Assembly (NCBI RefSeq): GCF_011044155.1 | Contig: NZ_CP049056.1 | Span: forward strand, 496,001-560,000 | Length of the DNA: 64,000 nucleotides | Origin: Pikeienuella piscinae | Lineage (GTDB): Bacteria; Pseudomonadota; Alphaproteobacteria; Rhodobacterales; Rhodobacteraceae | Direction: 5' to 3' | In this document: positions 49,760 through 59,411 of the stretch, one piece after another | Position numbering within the stretch: position 1 is the first letter of the stretch | How the letters are laid out: every line of letters starts with the position of its first letter | The notes under the pieces: generated by a model | Seen by the model: the letters and a program-made list of their open reading frames with translations, nothing else | Told to the model about the DNA's origin: nothing | The model's database searches: none | Program-made: the position numbers and the translations under genes

Positions 49760-49953
49760 GACGCAGGTTTCCGATGATCTCGTGTTGTAGGATCCTGACA
49801 TTCGAGAAGAACGGAGAGCTTAGCTTCGCGGATTCCGAAGCGAAAGGACGCTTTCCGCTCTTTCGCCCCCGGCGCCGGCGCCGCTTGTCACCCACGGTCG
49901 CCGCCCCTAGCTTTCCCGAAATGCGCCCTGAACGCGCAACGCCGGAGACCGAT

Positions 49954-51810
49954 ATGCCCCTCACCCGCCGCGAATTCGCGTCCACCCTCGTCGCCAGCGG
50001 AGCGGTCGCCGTCGGCGGCGCCTGGCCTCGCCCCGCCAGCGCGGCGGAAGTGAACCGCTCGCATGGCGCGTCGCTCGTCGGCGCGCTCAAGTACCCGCCC
50101 GAGTTCGCGCATTTCGACTATGTGAACCCCGACGCGCCGAAGGGTGGCGTGGCGAAAATGGGAACGCAGGGCGATTTCGACAGCTTCAACCCCTTCATCG
50201 TGAAAGGCGACAGTCCGACCGGCGTCGGGCTGATCTTCGATACGCTGATGGCGCCTTCGCTCGACGAGGGCTCGACGATGTACGGACTGCTCGCAGAATG
50301 GATCGAATACCCCAAGGATTTTTCCTGGGCGTCGTTCAAGATCAGGGAGGGCGCGCGCTGGCATGACGGTGAGCCGGTGACCGTCGCGGACGTGATTTTC
50401 TCCTTCGAGATCCTGACGACGAAGGGACACCCGCAATATCGCTTCTATTACGCCAATGTGATCGGAGCGCGCGACATGGGCGATGGCGTCGTCCGCTTCG
50501 ATTTCGACGACATCGGCAACCGCGAACTGCCCCACATCATGGGTCAACTCGCCGTTTTGCCAAAGCACTGGTGGGAGGGGCGGGAGTTCGACCGCTCCTC
50601 GCTGGAGCCGCTTCTCGGCTCCGGCCCCTACAGGATCGGAACGTTCGAGCCTGGACGCTATGTCGAGTATGAGCGCGTGGAGGACTATTGGGGGGGGGAT
50701 CTTCCGGTGAATATCGGCCGGAACAATTTCGACCGTGTGCGTTACGAGGTGTTTCTCGACGCCGATGCAAGCTTCGAGGCGTTCAAATCGGGCGTACTGG
50801 AATTCCGGCGGGAGAATTCCGCCTCCAATTGGGCGCAGCAATACGAATTTCCTGCTATTCAGAAGGGGTTGGTGAAGCGAGCTGAAGTAGAAGTCGAGGG
50901 GCCGAAACAGGTCCAGACCTTCGCATTCAACCTGCGGCGGGAGAAGTTTCAGGATCGCCGCGTTCGAGAGGCCATCGGGCTCGCCTTCGATTTCGAACGC
51001 ACGAACAAGGTGATCTATTTCGGGCAGTACGCGCGACCGGTCAGCTATTTTCAGGGCACCGAAAGTCTGACGCCCGTCGGCGCGCCGAAGGGCGCGGAAC
51101 TCGCGATACTGGAGGAACTGCGCGGCCAGGTTCCGGATGAGGTTTTCGGCCCGGCGTGGAGCCCGCCCAAGACCGACGGGTCCGGGCGCAATCGGCGCCA
51201 GCTGAACCGCGCTACGAAACTGCTGAAGGAAGCCGGATACGAGGTCAGGGACGGCGTGCTGACCGGACCGGACGGCGCGCCGTTCGAGATCGAATTCCTC
51301 TCGGCGCAGGACAGTCAGGGGCGGGTCATCATGCCCTTCATCCGGAATCTTCAGCAACTCGGGTTCCGCGCGACATTCAACGTGGTCGACGGACCGCAAT
51401 ATATTCGCCGCGTGTCGCAGGACCCCGCCTTCGACTGGGACATGATCATCTGGGGTGTCGCCAATTCCGAAAGTCCGGGGAACGAGCAGCGCGAATACTG
51501 GGGCTCCGAGACAGCGGATCGCATCGGCGCGCGCAATGTCGGCGGTGTCGCCGACCCGGCGGTGGACGCGCTGATCGACAGGATCATCTTCGCGACGGAC
51601 CGCGCGGACCTGGAGGCCGCGTCGAAGGCGCTCGACCGCGTGTTGATGTGGAATTATTACATGATCCCCCAGCTTTATACGCCCTTTGAGCGTATCGCCT
51701 GGTGGGACCGGTTCGGGTATCCGGACCCGTTCCCGCCACGCGACGATGGGTTCCCTGCGGTCTGGTGGTGGGACGAAGCGACGGCGGCCGCGGTCGAGGA
51801 CGCACGGTGA
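49954..51810 (+). CDS. yejA: Extracellular solute-binding protein family 5, YejA-like (first copy)
   Basis: Periplasmic peptide-binding protein of 618 residues. A Tat signal is present (LTRREFASTLVASGAVAVGG) with cleavage near residue 33. The lipid-anchored or soluble YejA type is shown by FAHFDYVNPDAPKGG, GDFDSFNPFIVKGDSPTG and, in the C-terminal half, NLRREKFQDRRVREAIGLAF. ATG 49954 has GGAG upstream. It is followed directly by a second, related binding-protein gene and the YejB/E/F subunits, which in E. coli import microcin C-like and other oligopeptides. Confidence 0.9.
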   Translation: MPLTRREFASTLVASGAVAVGGAWPRPASAAEVNRSHGASLVGALKYPPEFAHFDYVNPDAPKGGVAKMGTQGDFDSFNPFIVKGDSPTGVGLIFDTLMAPSLDEGSTMYGLLAEWIEYPKDFSWASFKIREGARWHDGEPVTVADVIFSFEILTTKGHPQYRFYYANVIGARDMGDGVVRFDFDDIGNRELPHIMGQLAVLPKHWWEGREFDRSSLEPLLGSGPYRIGTFEPGRYVEYERVEDYWGGDLPVNIGRNNFDRVRYEVFLDADASFEAFKSGVLEFRRENSASNWAQQYEFPAIQKGLVKRAEVEVEGPKQVQTFAFNLRREKFQDRRVREAIGLAFDFERTNKVIYFGQYARPVSYFQGTESLTPVGAPKGAELAILEELRGQVPDEVFGPAWSPPKTDGSGRNRRQLNRATKLLKEAGYEVRDGVLTGPDGAPFEIEFLSAQDSQGRVIMPFIRNLQQLGFRATFNVVDGPQYIRRVSQDPAFDWDMIIWGVANSESPGNEQREYWGSETADRIGARNVGGVADPAVDALIDRIIFATDRADLEAASKALDRVLMWNYYMIPQLYTPFERIAWWDRFGYPDPFPPRDDGFPAVWWWDEATAAAVEDAR

Positions 51811-53645
51811 TCCGCTTTCTCGCGGGGCTCCTCGCCGCGGCGTTGCTCGCGGCGCCGACCTGCGCGGAGCCGGTCACGGCGCACGGCGTCTCCGCCTTCG
51901 GCGGGTTGAAATACCCGCCTGATTTCGCGCATTTCGCCTATGCGGATCCGGATGCGCCGAAAGGTGGCCTGATGCGGACGCGCTCGACCTTCGCGATGGG
52001 CACGTTCGACAGTCTGAACCCGTTCATCATGAAGGGCGACTCGCCGCCGGAGATCGGCCTCTACACCTTCGACACATTGATGGTGCGCGCCTATGACGAG
52101 CCGGACGCGGTCTACGGGCTCATCGCCGAGAGCGTGACCTATCCCGAGGACCGCGCCTGGGTCGAATTCACGCTCCGCCCTCAGGCGCGCTTTTCCGATG
52201 GCGAACCGGTGACTGCGGCGGACGTCGTGTTCTCCTTCGACATCCTCAAGTCCGAAGGCGCGCCAAGCTATCGGCTGACCTATGCTGCGATCGAGAAAGC
52301 GGAGGCGATTGACGCGCGGCATGTGCGCTTCACCTTCCGCGAAGGCGCCTTGACCCGCGATCTGCCGATGATGGCTGCGTCCGTTCCGGTTCTGCCGCGA
52401 CATTACTGGGTAGGGCGCAATTTCGCGGAGTCCACTCTGGAGCCCCCGGTTGGCTCCGGGCCATACCGGATCGGCGCATTTGAGCCGGGCCGCTTGATCA
52501 GCTTCGAGCGGCGCGAGGACTACTGGGCGAGGGATCTCAACGTGAATCGCGGCCGGTGGAATTTCGACCGGCTCGATTTCGAGTATTTCCGCGACTACAC
52601 GGCGGCGTTCGAGGCGTTCAAGGCCGGCGCCTACGACCTCCATGAAGAGTTCTATTCGAAGCTCTGGGCGACGGGCTACGATTTCCCCGCCGTCGCCGAT
52701 GGCCGGGTGGTGATGGAGACCCTGCCGGACGGGCGCCCCGCCGGCACGCAGGGCTACTGGTTCAACCTGCGCCGTGCGCAACTCAGCGATCCGAGAGTCC
52801 GCGAAGCGCTGGCCCTCGCCTTCGATTTCGAATGGTCGAACCGGGCGCTCTTTTACGGGCTCTACCAGCGAACGGTCAGCTTCTTTCAGGGTTCTCCGCT
52901 CGCCGCCGAGGGGCCGCCGTCGACGGCGGAGAAGGCGCTGCTCGCGCCGCTGCTCGCCGACCTCCCCGCGAGCGTGATGACGGCGCCCGCCTTCGTTCCG
53001 TCGAAGACGGACGGCTCGGGCCGGATGCGCCGGGAGTTGCGCGCCGCGGGGGCTCTGCTTGACGAAGCGGGCTGGAAGGTCGGCGCTGACGGCAAGCGGC
53101 GCAACGCCTCGGGCGAGGTTCTGCGCATCGAGATCCTAGACGACAGCCCGACATTCGAGCGCATCACCGGCCCTTATGTGAAGAACCTCGCGCAGATCGG
53201 CGTCGAAGCCGTCATGCGGACCGTGGATGCGGCGCAGTATCAAGAGCGCATGAAGAATTACGATTTCGACGTGACCATCGCCCGCCTGCCGATGCAGCCG
53301 ACGCCGGGGGTCGAGCTCTGGAATCTGTTCGGGTCGGCCGCCGCCGCGGCGCCCGACACCCTGAATCTTTCCGGAGTCGCGAACCCGGGGATCGACGCGC
53401 TGATCGAGGCGGTGATTGGCGCGAAAACGGCGGCGGACCATGCCGTCGCGGTCTCCGCGCTCGACCGTGCGCTGCGCGCGCTCCACATCTGGGTGCCGCA
53501 GTGGAGCAAGGCCAGCCACACGGTCGCGTGGTGGGACCGGTATGGCCGGCCGCGCACGAAGCCGCCCTACGAACGTGGTATTATCGATCTCTGGTGGTTC
53601 GATCCGGTCCGCGACGCCGCGATCGGAGCAGGGCGGGGCGGATGA
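51807..53645 (+). CDS. Extracellular solute-binding protein family 5, YejA-like (second copy)
   Basis: Second periplasmic binding protein of 612 residues, related to the preceding one across its whole length (FAHFAYADPDAPKGG, FDSLNPFIMKGDSPPEIG, NLRRAQLSDPRVREALALAF). It uses an ordinary Sec signal (residues 1-21, LAGLLAAALLAAPTCA) instead of a Tat signal. It starts at GTG 51807, overlapping the previous stop by four bases. The tandem looks like an old duplication that has diverged, probably giving the importer two ligand ranges. Confidence 0.9.
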   Translation: MIRFLAGLLAAALLAAPTCAEPVTAHGVSAFGGLKYPPDFAHFAYADPDAPKGGLMRTRSTFAMGTFDSLNPFIMKGDSPPEIGLYTFDTLMVRAYDEPDAVYGLIAESVTYPEDRAWVEFTLRPQARFSDGEPVTAADVVFSFDILKSEGAPSYRLTYAAIEKAEAIDARHVRFTFREGALTRDLPMMAASVPVLPRHYWVGRNFAESTLEPPVGSGPYRIGAFEPGRLISFERREDYWARDLNVNRGRWNFDRLDFEYFRDYTAAFEAFKAGAYDLHEEFYSKLWATGYDFPAVADGRVVMETLPDGRPAGTQGYWFNLRRAQLSDPRVREALALAFDFEWSNRALFYGLYQRTVSFFQGSPLAAEGPPSTAEKALLAPLLADLPASVMTAPAFVPSKTDGSGRMRRELRAAGALLDEAGWKVGADGKRRNASGEVLRIEILDDSPTFERITGPYVKNLAQIGVEAVMRTVDAAQYQERMKNYDFDVTIARLPMQPTPGVELWNLFGSAAAAAPDTLNLSGVANPGIDALIEAVIGAKTAADHAVAVSALDRALRALHIWVPQWSKASHTVAWWDRYGRPRTKPPYERGIIDLWWFDPVRDAAIGAGRGG

Positions 53646-53713
53646 CTCGGGCGCTTTCCGCCCCACCGCGCCGCGCGTAGCACCGCTGTTGCGCGCACTG
53701 AAGGAGAGTCGGC

Positions 53714-54250
53714 ATGAGAGTGATGCGAAGACTGGCGGGTTTCGCCGGCGCCGGCGCCGTCATGGCGTTGCTGGCCGGATGTGTCGAACCGACCCCCTAC
53801 GCCCCGGCGCCGTCAGGCGAGCGCGAGGCCGCCGGCTTCACGGAGACGAAGATCGAGCCCGACCGCTGGCGCGTCGCCTTCGCGGGCAACAGCGCCACAA
53901 GCCGCGAGGAGGTTGAGGTCGCCCTGCTTCTTCGCGCCGCAGAAGTAACCCTCGGGGCCGGCGGCGACTGGTTCCGCGTCGTCGACGAGGCGACTGAAAC
54001 GGATACGCGGCAGGTCGGCGTCGTCACCGGATTTGGCCCCTATCCCTATGGTTACGGGCGCCGCCGTTATGGCGCGTTCGGGTACACCAGTTTCGGCTCG
54101 ATCGACACGCGTGAGATCAAGAGCTATCGGGCCACGATGGAGATCCTGGTCATGGAAGGCGAGAAACCGGCCGGTGAGCCGGCCGCCTATGATGCGTCCG
54201 CTGTCGCCGCCGCGCTCGGCCCGCGCGTGCGGCGGGCCGATGCGTCATAA
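53714..54250 (+). CDS. CC0125/CC1285-family lipoprotein
   Basis: Lipoprotein of 178 residues with a lipobox LLAGC ending at Cys23. The family pattern is visible as GFTETKIEPDRWRVAFAGNS, REEVEVALLLRAAEVTL and SYRATMEILVMEGEKP. A Gly/Tyr-rich loop (GFGPYPYGYGRRRYGAFGY) sits in the centre. Function is unknown. It lies between the binding-protein genes and yejB, an unusual place for it. Ribosome site AAGGAGAG precedes the ATG. Confidence 0.85.
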   Translation: MRVMRRLAGFAGAGAVMALLAGCVEPTPYAPAPSGEREAAGFTETKIEPDRWRVAFAGNSATSREEVEVALLLRAAEVTLGAGGDWFRVVDEATETDTRQVGVVTGFGPYPYGYGRRRYGAFGYTSFGSIDTREIKSYRATMEILVMEGEKPAGEPAAYDASAVAAALGPRVRRADAS

Positions 54251-54298
54251 ACGACGCCCCCTTGACCGCGGGGGCCGCCATGGCCAGAAACGCTTCCG

Positions 54299-55378
54299 AT
54301 GGCCGCCTATATCCTCAGACGCCTTCTGCTGATCGTCCCGACTCTGTTCGGGATCATGGCGATCAATTTCGTCATCATCCAGTTCGCACCGGGCGGGCCG
54401 GTCGAGCAGGTGATCGCCGAGTTGACGCAGGTCACCGGCGGCGCGACGGAGCGCTTTTCGGGCGGCGGCGGGGATCTCGGCGCCGCCGCGGGCGGCGACA
54501 GTCAGTATCGTGGCGCGCAGGGGCTCGACCCCGCCTTCATCGCCGATCTGGAGAAACAGTTCGGGTTCGACAAGCCGCCGCTCGAACGCTTCTTCACCAT
54601 GGTCTGGAACTATATTCGCTTCGATTTCGGCGAGAGCTATTTCCGCTCGGTCACGGTGATCGACCTGATCATCGAGAAGATGCCGGTCTCGATCTCGCTG
54701 GGCATTTGGACGACGCTGCTCTCCTATCTCATCTCGATCCCGCTTGGGATTCGAAAAGCGGTGAAGGACGGCTCGCGCTTCGATGTCTGGACCTCCGGAG
54801 TCATCATCATCGGCTACGCGATCCCGTCCTTTCTTTTCGCGATCATGCTGCTGATCTTCTTCGCCGGCGGCAGCTATCTTCAGTGGTTTCCGCTTCGCGG
54901 TCTCCATTCGGCCGGGGCGGAGAACATGTCCTGGCTCGAATGGGGACTGGATTATCTCCACCATATTGCTCTGCCGGTTCTGGCGATGTCGATTTCCGGT
55001 TTTGCGACGCTGACGCTGCTGACCAAGAACTCCTTTCTGGATGAAATCGGCAAGCAATATGTCGTCACCGCCCGCGCCAAGGGCCTTGCGGAGCGCAAGG
55101 TGCTTTACGGCCACGTCTTTCGTAACGCCATGCTTATCGTCGTCGCCGGGTTCCCGGCGGCCTTCGTTTCGGTCTTCTTCACCGGCTCGCTGCTGATCGA
55201 GACGATCTTTTCGCTCGATGGGCTCGGCCTGCTCAGTTATGAGAGCATTGTGAAGCGCGACTATCCGGTAGTGTTCGGCACGCTTTATCTTTTCGGTTTG
55301 ATCGGGCTTCTCATGCATCTGATCACCGACATGGTCTACGTGCAGATCGATCCCCGGATCGATTTCGAGGGGCGCTGA
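54299..55378 (+). CDS. yejB: Microcin C-type ABC transporter permease YejB
   Basis: Inner-membrane permease of 359 residues with six helices. YejB features are the long periplasmic loop after the first helix (residues 30-105, Gly-rich [12 protein letters not shown]) and the DppB-like core with [15 protein letters not shown] and the EAA region [26 protein letters not shown]. The stop touches the ATG of yejE with no gap. It pairs with YejE to form the peptide channel. Confidence 0.93.
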   Translation: MAAYILRRLLLIVPTLFGIMAINFVIIQFAPGGPVEQVIAELTQVTGGATERFSGGGGDLGAAAGGDSQYRGAQGLDPAFIADLEKQFGFDKPPLERFFTMVWNYIRFDFGESYFRSVTVIDLIIEKMPVSISLGIWTTLLSYLISIPLGIRKAVKDGSRFDVWTSGVIIIGYAIPSFLFAIMLLIFFAGGSYLQWFPLRGLHSAGAENMSWLEWGLDYLHHIALPVLAMSISGFATLTLLTKNSFLDEIGKQYVVTARAKGLAERKVLYGHVFRNAMLIVVAGFPAAFVSVFFTGSLLIETIFSLDGLGLLSYESIVKRDYPVVFGTLYLFGLIGLLMHLITDMVYVQIDPRIDFEGR

Positions 55379-56437
55379 ATGTTCCGTCTCTCTCCGATCG
55401 GCCAGCGGCGCTGGCGGAATTTCAAGGCGAACCGGCGCGGCTGGTGGTCGCTCTGGGTCTTCCTCGGGCTCTTTCTGATCTCGTTCTTCGCGGAAGTGGT
55501 GGCGAACGACAAGCCGCTGGTCATGTCCTTCAAGGGCGAGCTGCATTTCCCGATGCTGACCTTCTACCCGGAGACCTACTTCGGCGGCGATTACGAGACC
55601 GAGCCGGACTACACCGATCCGTTCGTTCAGGATCTCATTCGCGGCAATGGCGACGAGACGATCGAGGCGGGCGAGACGCCGGGCTGGATGGTCTGGCCGT
55701 TGATACCGTTCTCCTACGACACCCCGAACTACGCCGTCGCCACCGCGCCCGGCCCGCCGACCTGGCAGAACCTTCTCGGCACCGACGACCAGACGCGGGA
55801 CGTGCTGGCTCGGGTGATATACGGATTTCGCATCTCGGTGCTCTTCGGCTTCACCGTCACGTTTCTCTCGTCGATGATCGGCGTTCTGGCCGGCGCGACG
55901 CAGGGCTTCTTCGGTGGCTGGGTCGACCTTTTCTTTCAGCGGGTGGTGGAGATATGGGCGAATATTCCGACGCTCTATGTCCTCATCATCGTCTCGGCGA
56001 TCATCACGCCCAATTTCTGGATTCTGATGTTTCTACTGACGCTGTTCTCGTGGACCGCGCTCGTCGGCGTGGTGCGGGCGGAGTTTCTGCGCGCGCGGAA
56101 TTTCGAATATGTCCGCGCGGCGCGCGCGCTTGGCGTCTCCGACTGGCCGATCATGTTCCGGCATCTCCTGCCGAATGCGATGGTGGCGACGCTGACCATC
56201 GTGCCGTTCCTGCTGGCCGGTTCGGTCTCGATCCTCGCTTCGCTCGACTTTCTCGGCCTCGGGCTCCCGGCTTCATACCCGTCGCTCGGCGACCTGGCGC
56301 TGCAGGGTAAGAACAACCTGCAGGCGCCGTGGCTCGGCGTCACCGCCTTCTTCACCTTCGCGATCATGCTCTCGCTCCTCGTCTTCATATTCGAGGGGGT
56401 GCGCGACGCTTTCGACGCCCGAAAGACCTTCGCGTGA
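55379..56437 (+). CDS. yejE: Microcin C-type ABC transporter permease YejE
   Basis: Second permease, 352 residues. It begins with the YejE-type RLSPIGQRRWRNFKANRRGW WSLW, has a large periplasmic insert with DTPNYAVATAPGPPTWQNLLGTDDQTRDVLARVIYG, and the EAA loop FLRARNFEYVRAARALGVSDWPIMFRHLLP. The end carries VFIFEGVRDAFDARKTF. Its stop overlaps the GTG start of yejF. Length and topology are normal. Confidence 0.93.
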   Translation: MFRLSPIGQRRWRNFKANRRGWWSLWVFLGLFLISFFAEVVANDKPLVMSFKGELHFPMLTFYPETYFGGDYETEPDYTDPFVQDLIRGNGDETIEAGETPGWMVWPLIPFSYDTPNYAVATAPGPPTWQNLLGTDDQTRDVLARVIYGFRISVLFGFTVTFLSSMIGVLAGATQGFFGGWVDLFFQRVVEIWANIPTLYVLIIVSAIITPNFWILMFLLTLFSWTALVGVVRAEFLRARNFEYVRAARALGVSDWPIMFRHLLPNAMVATLTIVPFLLAGSVSILASLDFLGLGLPASYPSLGDLALQGKNNLQAPWLGVTAFFTFAIMLSLLVFIFEGVRDAFDARKTFA

Positions 56438-58017
56438 GCGTTCTTTCGGTTCGCGATCTCACCGTGGGTTTCCGCTCCGAAGGGCGGGTGCAGCCGGCGG
56501 TGCGCGGCGTCTCCTTCGCTATCGAGAAGGGCGAGACACTGGCGCTGGTCGGGGAATCCGGCTCCGGTAAATCCGTCACCGCGCTGGCGACGGTCGGGCT
56601 CCTGCCCGCCGCCGCGGTGATCGAGGGTTCCGCGACCTACGAAGGCGAGGAGATGATCGGCGCGTCGCTGGCGCGGCTCCGCGCGGTGCGTGGCAACGAT
56701 GTGAGCTTCATATTCCAGGAGCCGATGACTTCGCTCAATCCGCTCCACACCATCGAACGCCAGATCGGTGAGAGCCTGGCTTTGCATCAGGGCCTGACCG
56801 GCGCCCCGGCGCGCGATCGGATTCTCGACCTGCTGGAGAAGGTCGGGATCAGGGATGCGAAGAGCCGCCTCGGCGCCTATCCGCACGAACTTTCCGGCGG
56901 CCAGCGCCAGCGGGTGATGATCGCGATGGCGCTGGCCAACGGACCAGAGCTGCTGATCGCAGACGAGCCGACCACCGCGCTGGATGTCACGATCCAGGCG
57001 CAGATACTGGATCTTCTGAAGGATCTGCAGCGGGATGAGGGGCTTTCCATGCTTTTCATCACCCATGATCTGAATATCGTGAAGCGGATCTCCGACCGTG
57101 TCGCGGTGATGAAGGACGGCGTCATCGTCGAAACCGGCGAGACGACCGATGTCTTCGCCGCGCCCGCGCATGAATACACGCGAAAGCTCCTCGGCTCCGC
57201 GCCCTCCGGTCGCCCCGACCCGATCGCGGCGGATGCATCGATTGTCTCGGAGGCCAACAACCTGAAGGTGTGGTTCCCGATCCGGCGCGGCCTCATGCGC
57301 CGCACGGTCGGTCATGTGAAGGCGGTGAACGGCGCCGATATCCGCGTGCACGCCGGCGAGACGCTCGGCGTCGTCGGCGAATCCGGCTCCGGCAAGACAA
57401 CGGTTGCGCTGGCGCTCATGCGGTTGATCCCCTCGGAGGGGCGGATCGCCTTCATGGGGCGCGACGTGCAGAACCTGAAGCGAAAGGCGCTCCGCCCGCT
57501 CCGGCGCGAGATGCAGATCGTCTTTCAGGATCCATACGGCTCCCTTTCGCCGCGCATGTCCTGTTTCGAGATCGTCGCGGAGGGGCTGGGTGTTCACAAG
57601 ATCGCCAGCGACGCCAAACCGCGCGATCTGGTCGCCGACGCGCTCCGTGAGGTCGGCCTGCCGGTCGAGGCGATGGACCGCTATCCGCACGAGTTTTCCG
57701 GCGGTCAGCGCCAGCGCATCGCCATCGCCCGGGCGATGATCCTGAAGCCGAAGCTGGTGGTGCTGGATGAGCCTACCTCGGCGCTCGATATGACCGTGCA
57801 AACCCAGATCATCGAATTGTTGCGCGGGCTCCAGCGCAAATACAGCCTCGCCTTCATTTTCATCAGCCACGATCTGCGGGTGATCCGCGCGGTCAGCCAC
57901 CGTGTGATGGTGATGAGATCGGGCGAGGTGGTGGAGGCGGGCGACGCCGCGGCGGTGATCGACACGCCCACGCACGACTATACGAAAAAGCTGATGAAGG
58001 CGGCGTTCGGGGCGTGA
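56434..58017 (+). CDS. yejF: Microcin C-type ABC transporter ATP-binding protein YejF (double ATPase)
   Basis: Fused double ATPase of 527 residues. Each half has Walker A (GESGSGKS and GESGSGKT), signature (LSGGQRQRV and FSGGQRQRI) and Walker B ([11 protein letters not shown] and [11 protein letters not shown]). It starts at GTG 56434 overlapping the YejE stop by four bases. It powers the YejABEF oligopeptide importer; in E. coli this system brings in microcin C. Nothing is missing from either half. Confidence 0.94.
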   Translation: MSVLSVRDLTVGFRSEGRVQPAVRGVSFAIEKGETLALVGESGSGKSVTALATVGLLPAAAVIEGSATYEGEEMIGASLARLRAVRGNDVSFIFQEPMTSLNPLHTIERQIGESLALHQGLTGAPARDRILDLLEKVGIRDAKSRLGAYPHELSGGQRQRVMIAMALANGPELLIADEPTTALDVTIQAQILDLLKDLQRDEGLSMLFITHDLNIVKRISDRVAVMKDGVIVETGETTDVFAAPAHEYTRKLLGSAPSGRPDPIAADASIVSEANNLKVWFPIRRGLMRRTVGHVKAVNGADIRVHAGETLGVVGESGSGKTTVALALMRLIPSEGRIAFMGRDVQNLKRKALRPLRREMQIVFQDPYGSLSPRMSCFEIVAEGLGVHKIASDAKPRDLVADALREVGLPVEAMDRYPHEFSGGQRQRIAIARAMILKPKLVVLDEPTSALDMTVQTQIIELLRGLQRKYSLAFIFISHDLRVIRAVSHRVMVMRSGEVVEAGDAAAVIDTPTHDYTKKLMKAAFGA

Positions 58018-58086
58018 CGCTTGTTTTTGCCGGCCTCCACGCCGATGGTCGGCACTACGCAACTTCTGACTCCAATGGAGGATGAG

Positions 58087-58515
58087 ATGGGAGAGACTCA
58101 CAAAGGCGCATGCTTTTGCGGCGCGGTTGAGATCGAGGCGACCGGCGCGCCGGCCCTGATGGGCTATTGCCATTGCGAGGACTGCCGCAAATGGTCGGCT
58201 GGACCAGTGAACGCGTTCACGCTCTGGGCGCCCGATTCCGTAAAGGTGACGAAAGGCGAGGACAGCATTCTCACCTACGCCAAGACCGACCGCAGTCTTC
58301 GGAAATCTTGCACGAAATGCGGCGGGCACATTATGTCCGCCCACCCGGGCATGGGTATGACCGATGTCTATGCTTCGACGATCCCATCGCTGAAGTTCGA
58401 ACCCGCCTTCCACGTGTTCTACGCGGAGACGGTTCTGAAAATCGTCGACGGGTTGCCTAAATTCCGTGACATGCCAAAAGACGCCGGCGGTTCGGGCGAA
58501 ACGGTTCCGGAATAG
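58087..58515 (+). CDS. GFA family protein (glutathione-dependent formaldehyde-activating/CENP-V fold)
   Basis: Small zinc protein of 142 residues. The Mss4-like zinc site is formed by CFCG (near residue 9), CHCEDCRKW and CTKCGGHI. It starts at ATG 58087 five bases after GGAGG. Members are named after Gfa, but most are not proven to act on formaldehyde-glutathione adducts. It sits alone between the Yej operon and an SDR gene; a short GC-rich hairpin (58515-58535) follows its stop. Confidence 0.88.
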   Translation: MGETHKGACFCGAVEIEATGAPALMGYCHCEDCRKWSAGPVNAFTLWAPDSVKVTKGEDSILTYAKTDRSLRKSCTKCGGHIMSAHPGMGMTDVYASTIPSLKFEPAFHVFYAETVLKIVDGLPKFRDMPKDAGGSGETVPE

Positions 58516-58535
58516 GCGCCGGATCCGCCGGCGCC
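58515..58535 (+). terminator. GC-rich hairpin after the GFA gene
   Basis: GGCGCCGG and CCGGCGCC form an 8-bp stem with a 5-base loop overlapping the stop codon. No T-run follows, so it is at most a weak terminator or an mRNA-stabilising element. Confidence 0.4.
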
Positions 58536-58566
58536 ATCCACCAGACAACGAAACGAGGACTAACAT

Positions 58567-59334
58567 ATGAAAATCGAAGGTATCGCCGCGGTCGTGACCG
58601 GCGGCGCCTCCGGGCTTGGCGAAGCGACGGCGCGAATGCTCGCCGGGCTTGGCGCGAAGGTCGCGCTCTTCGACATGAACGAGGCGGCAGGCGAAGCCGT
58701 CGCGGCGGAGATTGGCGGTGTCTTCGCGAAGGTCGACGTTTCCGATCCGCAATCGGTCGCCGCGGGCTTCACGAAGGCGCGCGCGGCGCATGGGCAGGAG
58801 CGGGTTCTGGTCAACTGCGCGGGAATCGCCCCGCCCGAACGCACCGTGAACCGCGATGGCGCGCCGCACGACGCGGCGAAATACGCCAAGGTGATCGGCG
58901 TCAATCTCATCGGCACCTTCAACGCCTGCTCACAGGCCGCGGCGGGCATGGCGGCGGTCGAGCCGGTGAATGACGATGGCGAGCGCGGGGTGCTTATCAA
59001 CACCGCCTCCGTCGCCGCCTATGACGGACAGATCGGGCAGGTCGCCTATGGCTCCTCCAAGGCGGGCGTCGTCGGCATGACGCTGCCGATGGCGCGCGAT
59101 CTCTCGCGCTCCGGCGTTCGCGTTCTCGCCATCGCGCCGGGGCTTTTCCTGACGCCGATGCTCAAGGGTCTGCCGGAAGAGGCGCAGAAGAGCCTCGGCG
59201 CGCAGGTTCCGTTCCCGGCCCGGCTGGGCGGCCCGGAGGAATACGCCGCGCTTGTTCGCCACATGATCGAGAACGTGATGCTGAACGGCGAGGTGGTGCG
59301 ACTCGACGGGGCGATCCGCATGGCGCCGAAATAG
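58567..59334 (+). CDS. SDR family oxidoreductase (3-hydroxyacyl-CoA dehydrogenase type II-like)
   Basis: Short-chain dehydrogenase of 255 residues. The NAD site is VTGGASGLGEATARML with an acidic residue after beta-2 (ALFDMN), which favours NAD. The catalytic Ser-Tyr-Lys lies in INTASVAAYDGQIGQVAYGSSKAG. The sequence and the insert ERTVNRDGAPHDAAKYAKVI resemble the HSD10/3-hydroxyacyl-CoA dehydrogenase branch, used in branched-chain fatty acid or isoleucine breakdown. It is followed by a GC-rich inverted repeat at about 59345-59375. Confidence 0.88.
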   Translation: MKIEGIAAVVTGGASGLGEATARMLAGLGAKVALFDMNEAAGEAVAAEIGGVFAKVDVSDPQSVAAGFTKARAAHGQERVLVNCAGIAPPERTVNRDGAPHDAAKYAKVIGVNLIGTFNACSQAAAGMAAVEPVNDDGERGVLINTASVAAYDGQIGQVAYGSSKAGVVGMTLPMARDLSRSGVRVLAIAPGLFLTPMLKGLPEEAQKSLGAQVPFPARLGGPEEYAALVRHMIENVMLNGEVVRLDGAIRMAPK

Positions 59335-59411
59335 GCGAGGGCGGGCGCGGCGCCGCTTTTCGCGGCGCGCCCGCGGCGCAGATTGCGACGACAGAGCGGA
59401 TGGGAAACAAG

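Noticed and set aside
55975-58869. A 964-codon open frame on the minus strand opposite yejE, yejF and the GFA gene
   Set aside because: It is the antisense of well-identified genes in GC-rich DNA. Its translation is rich in Arg, His and Asp, has no family features, and no ribosome site precedes it.
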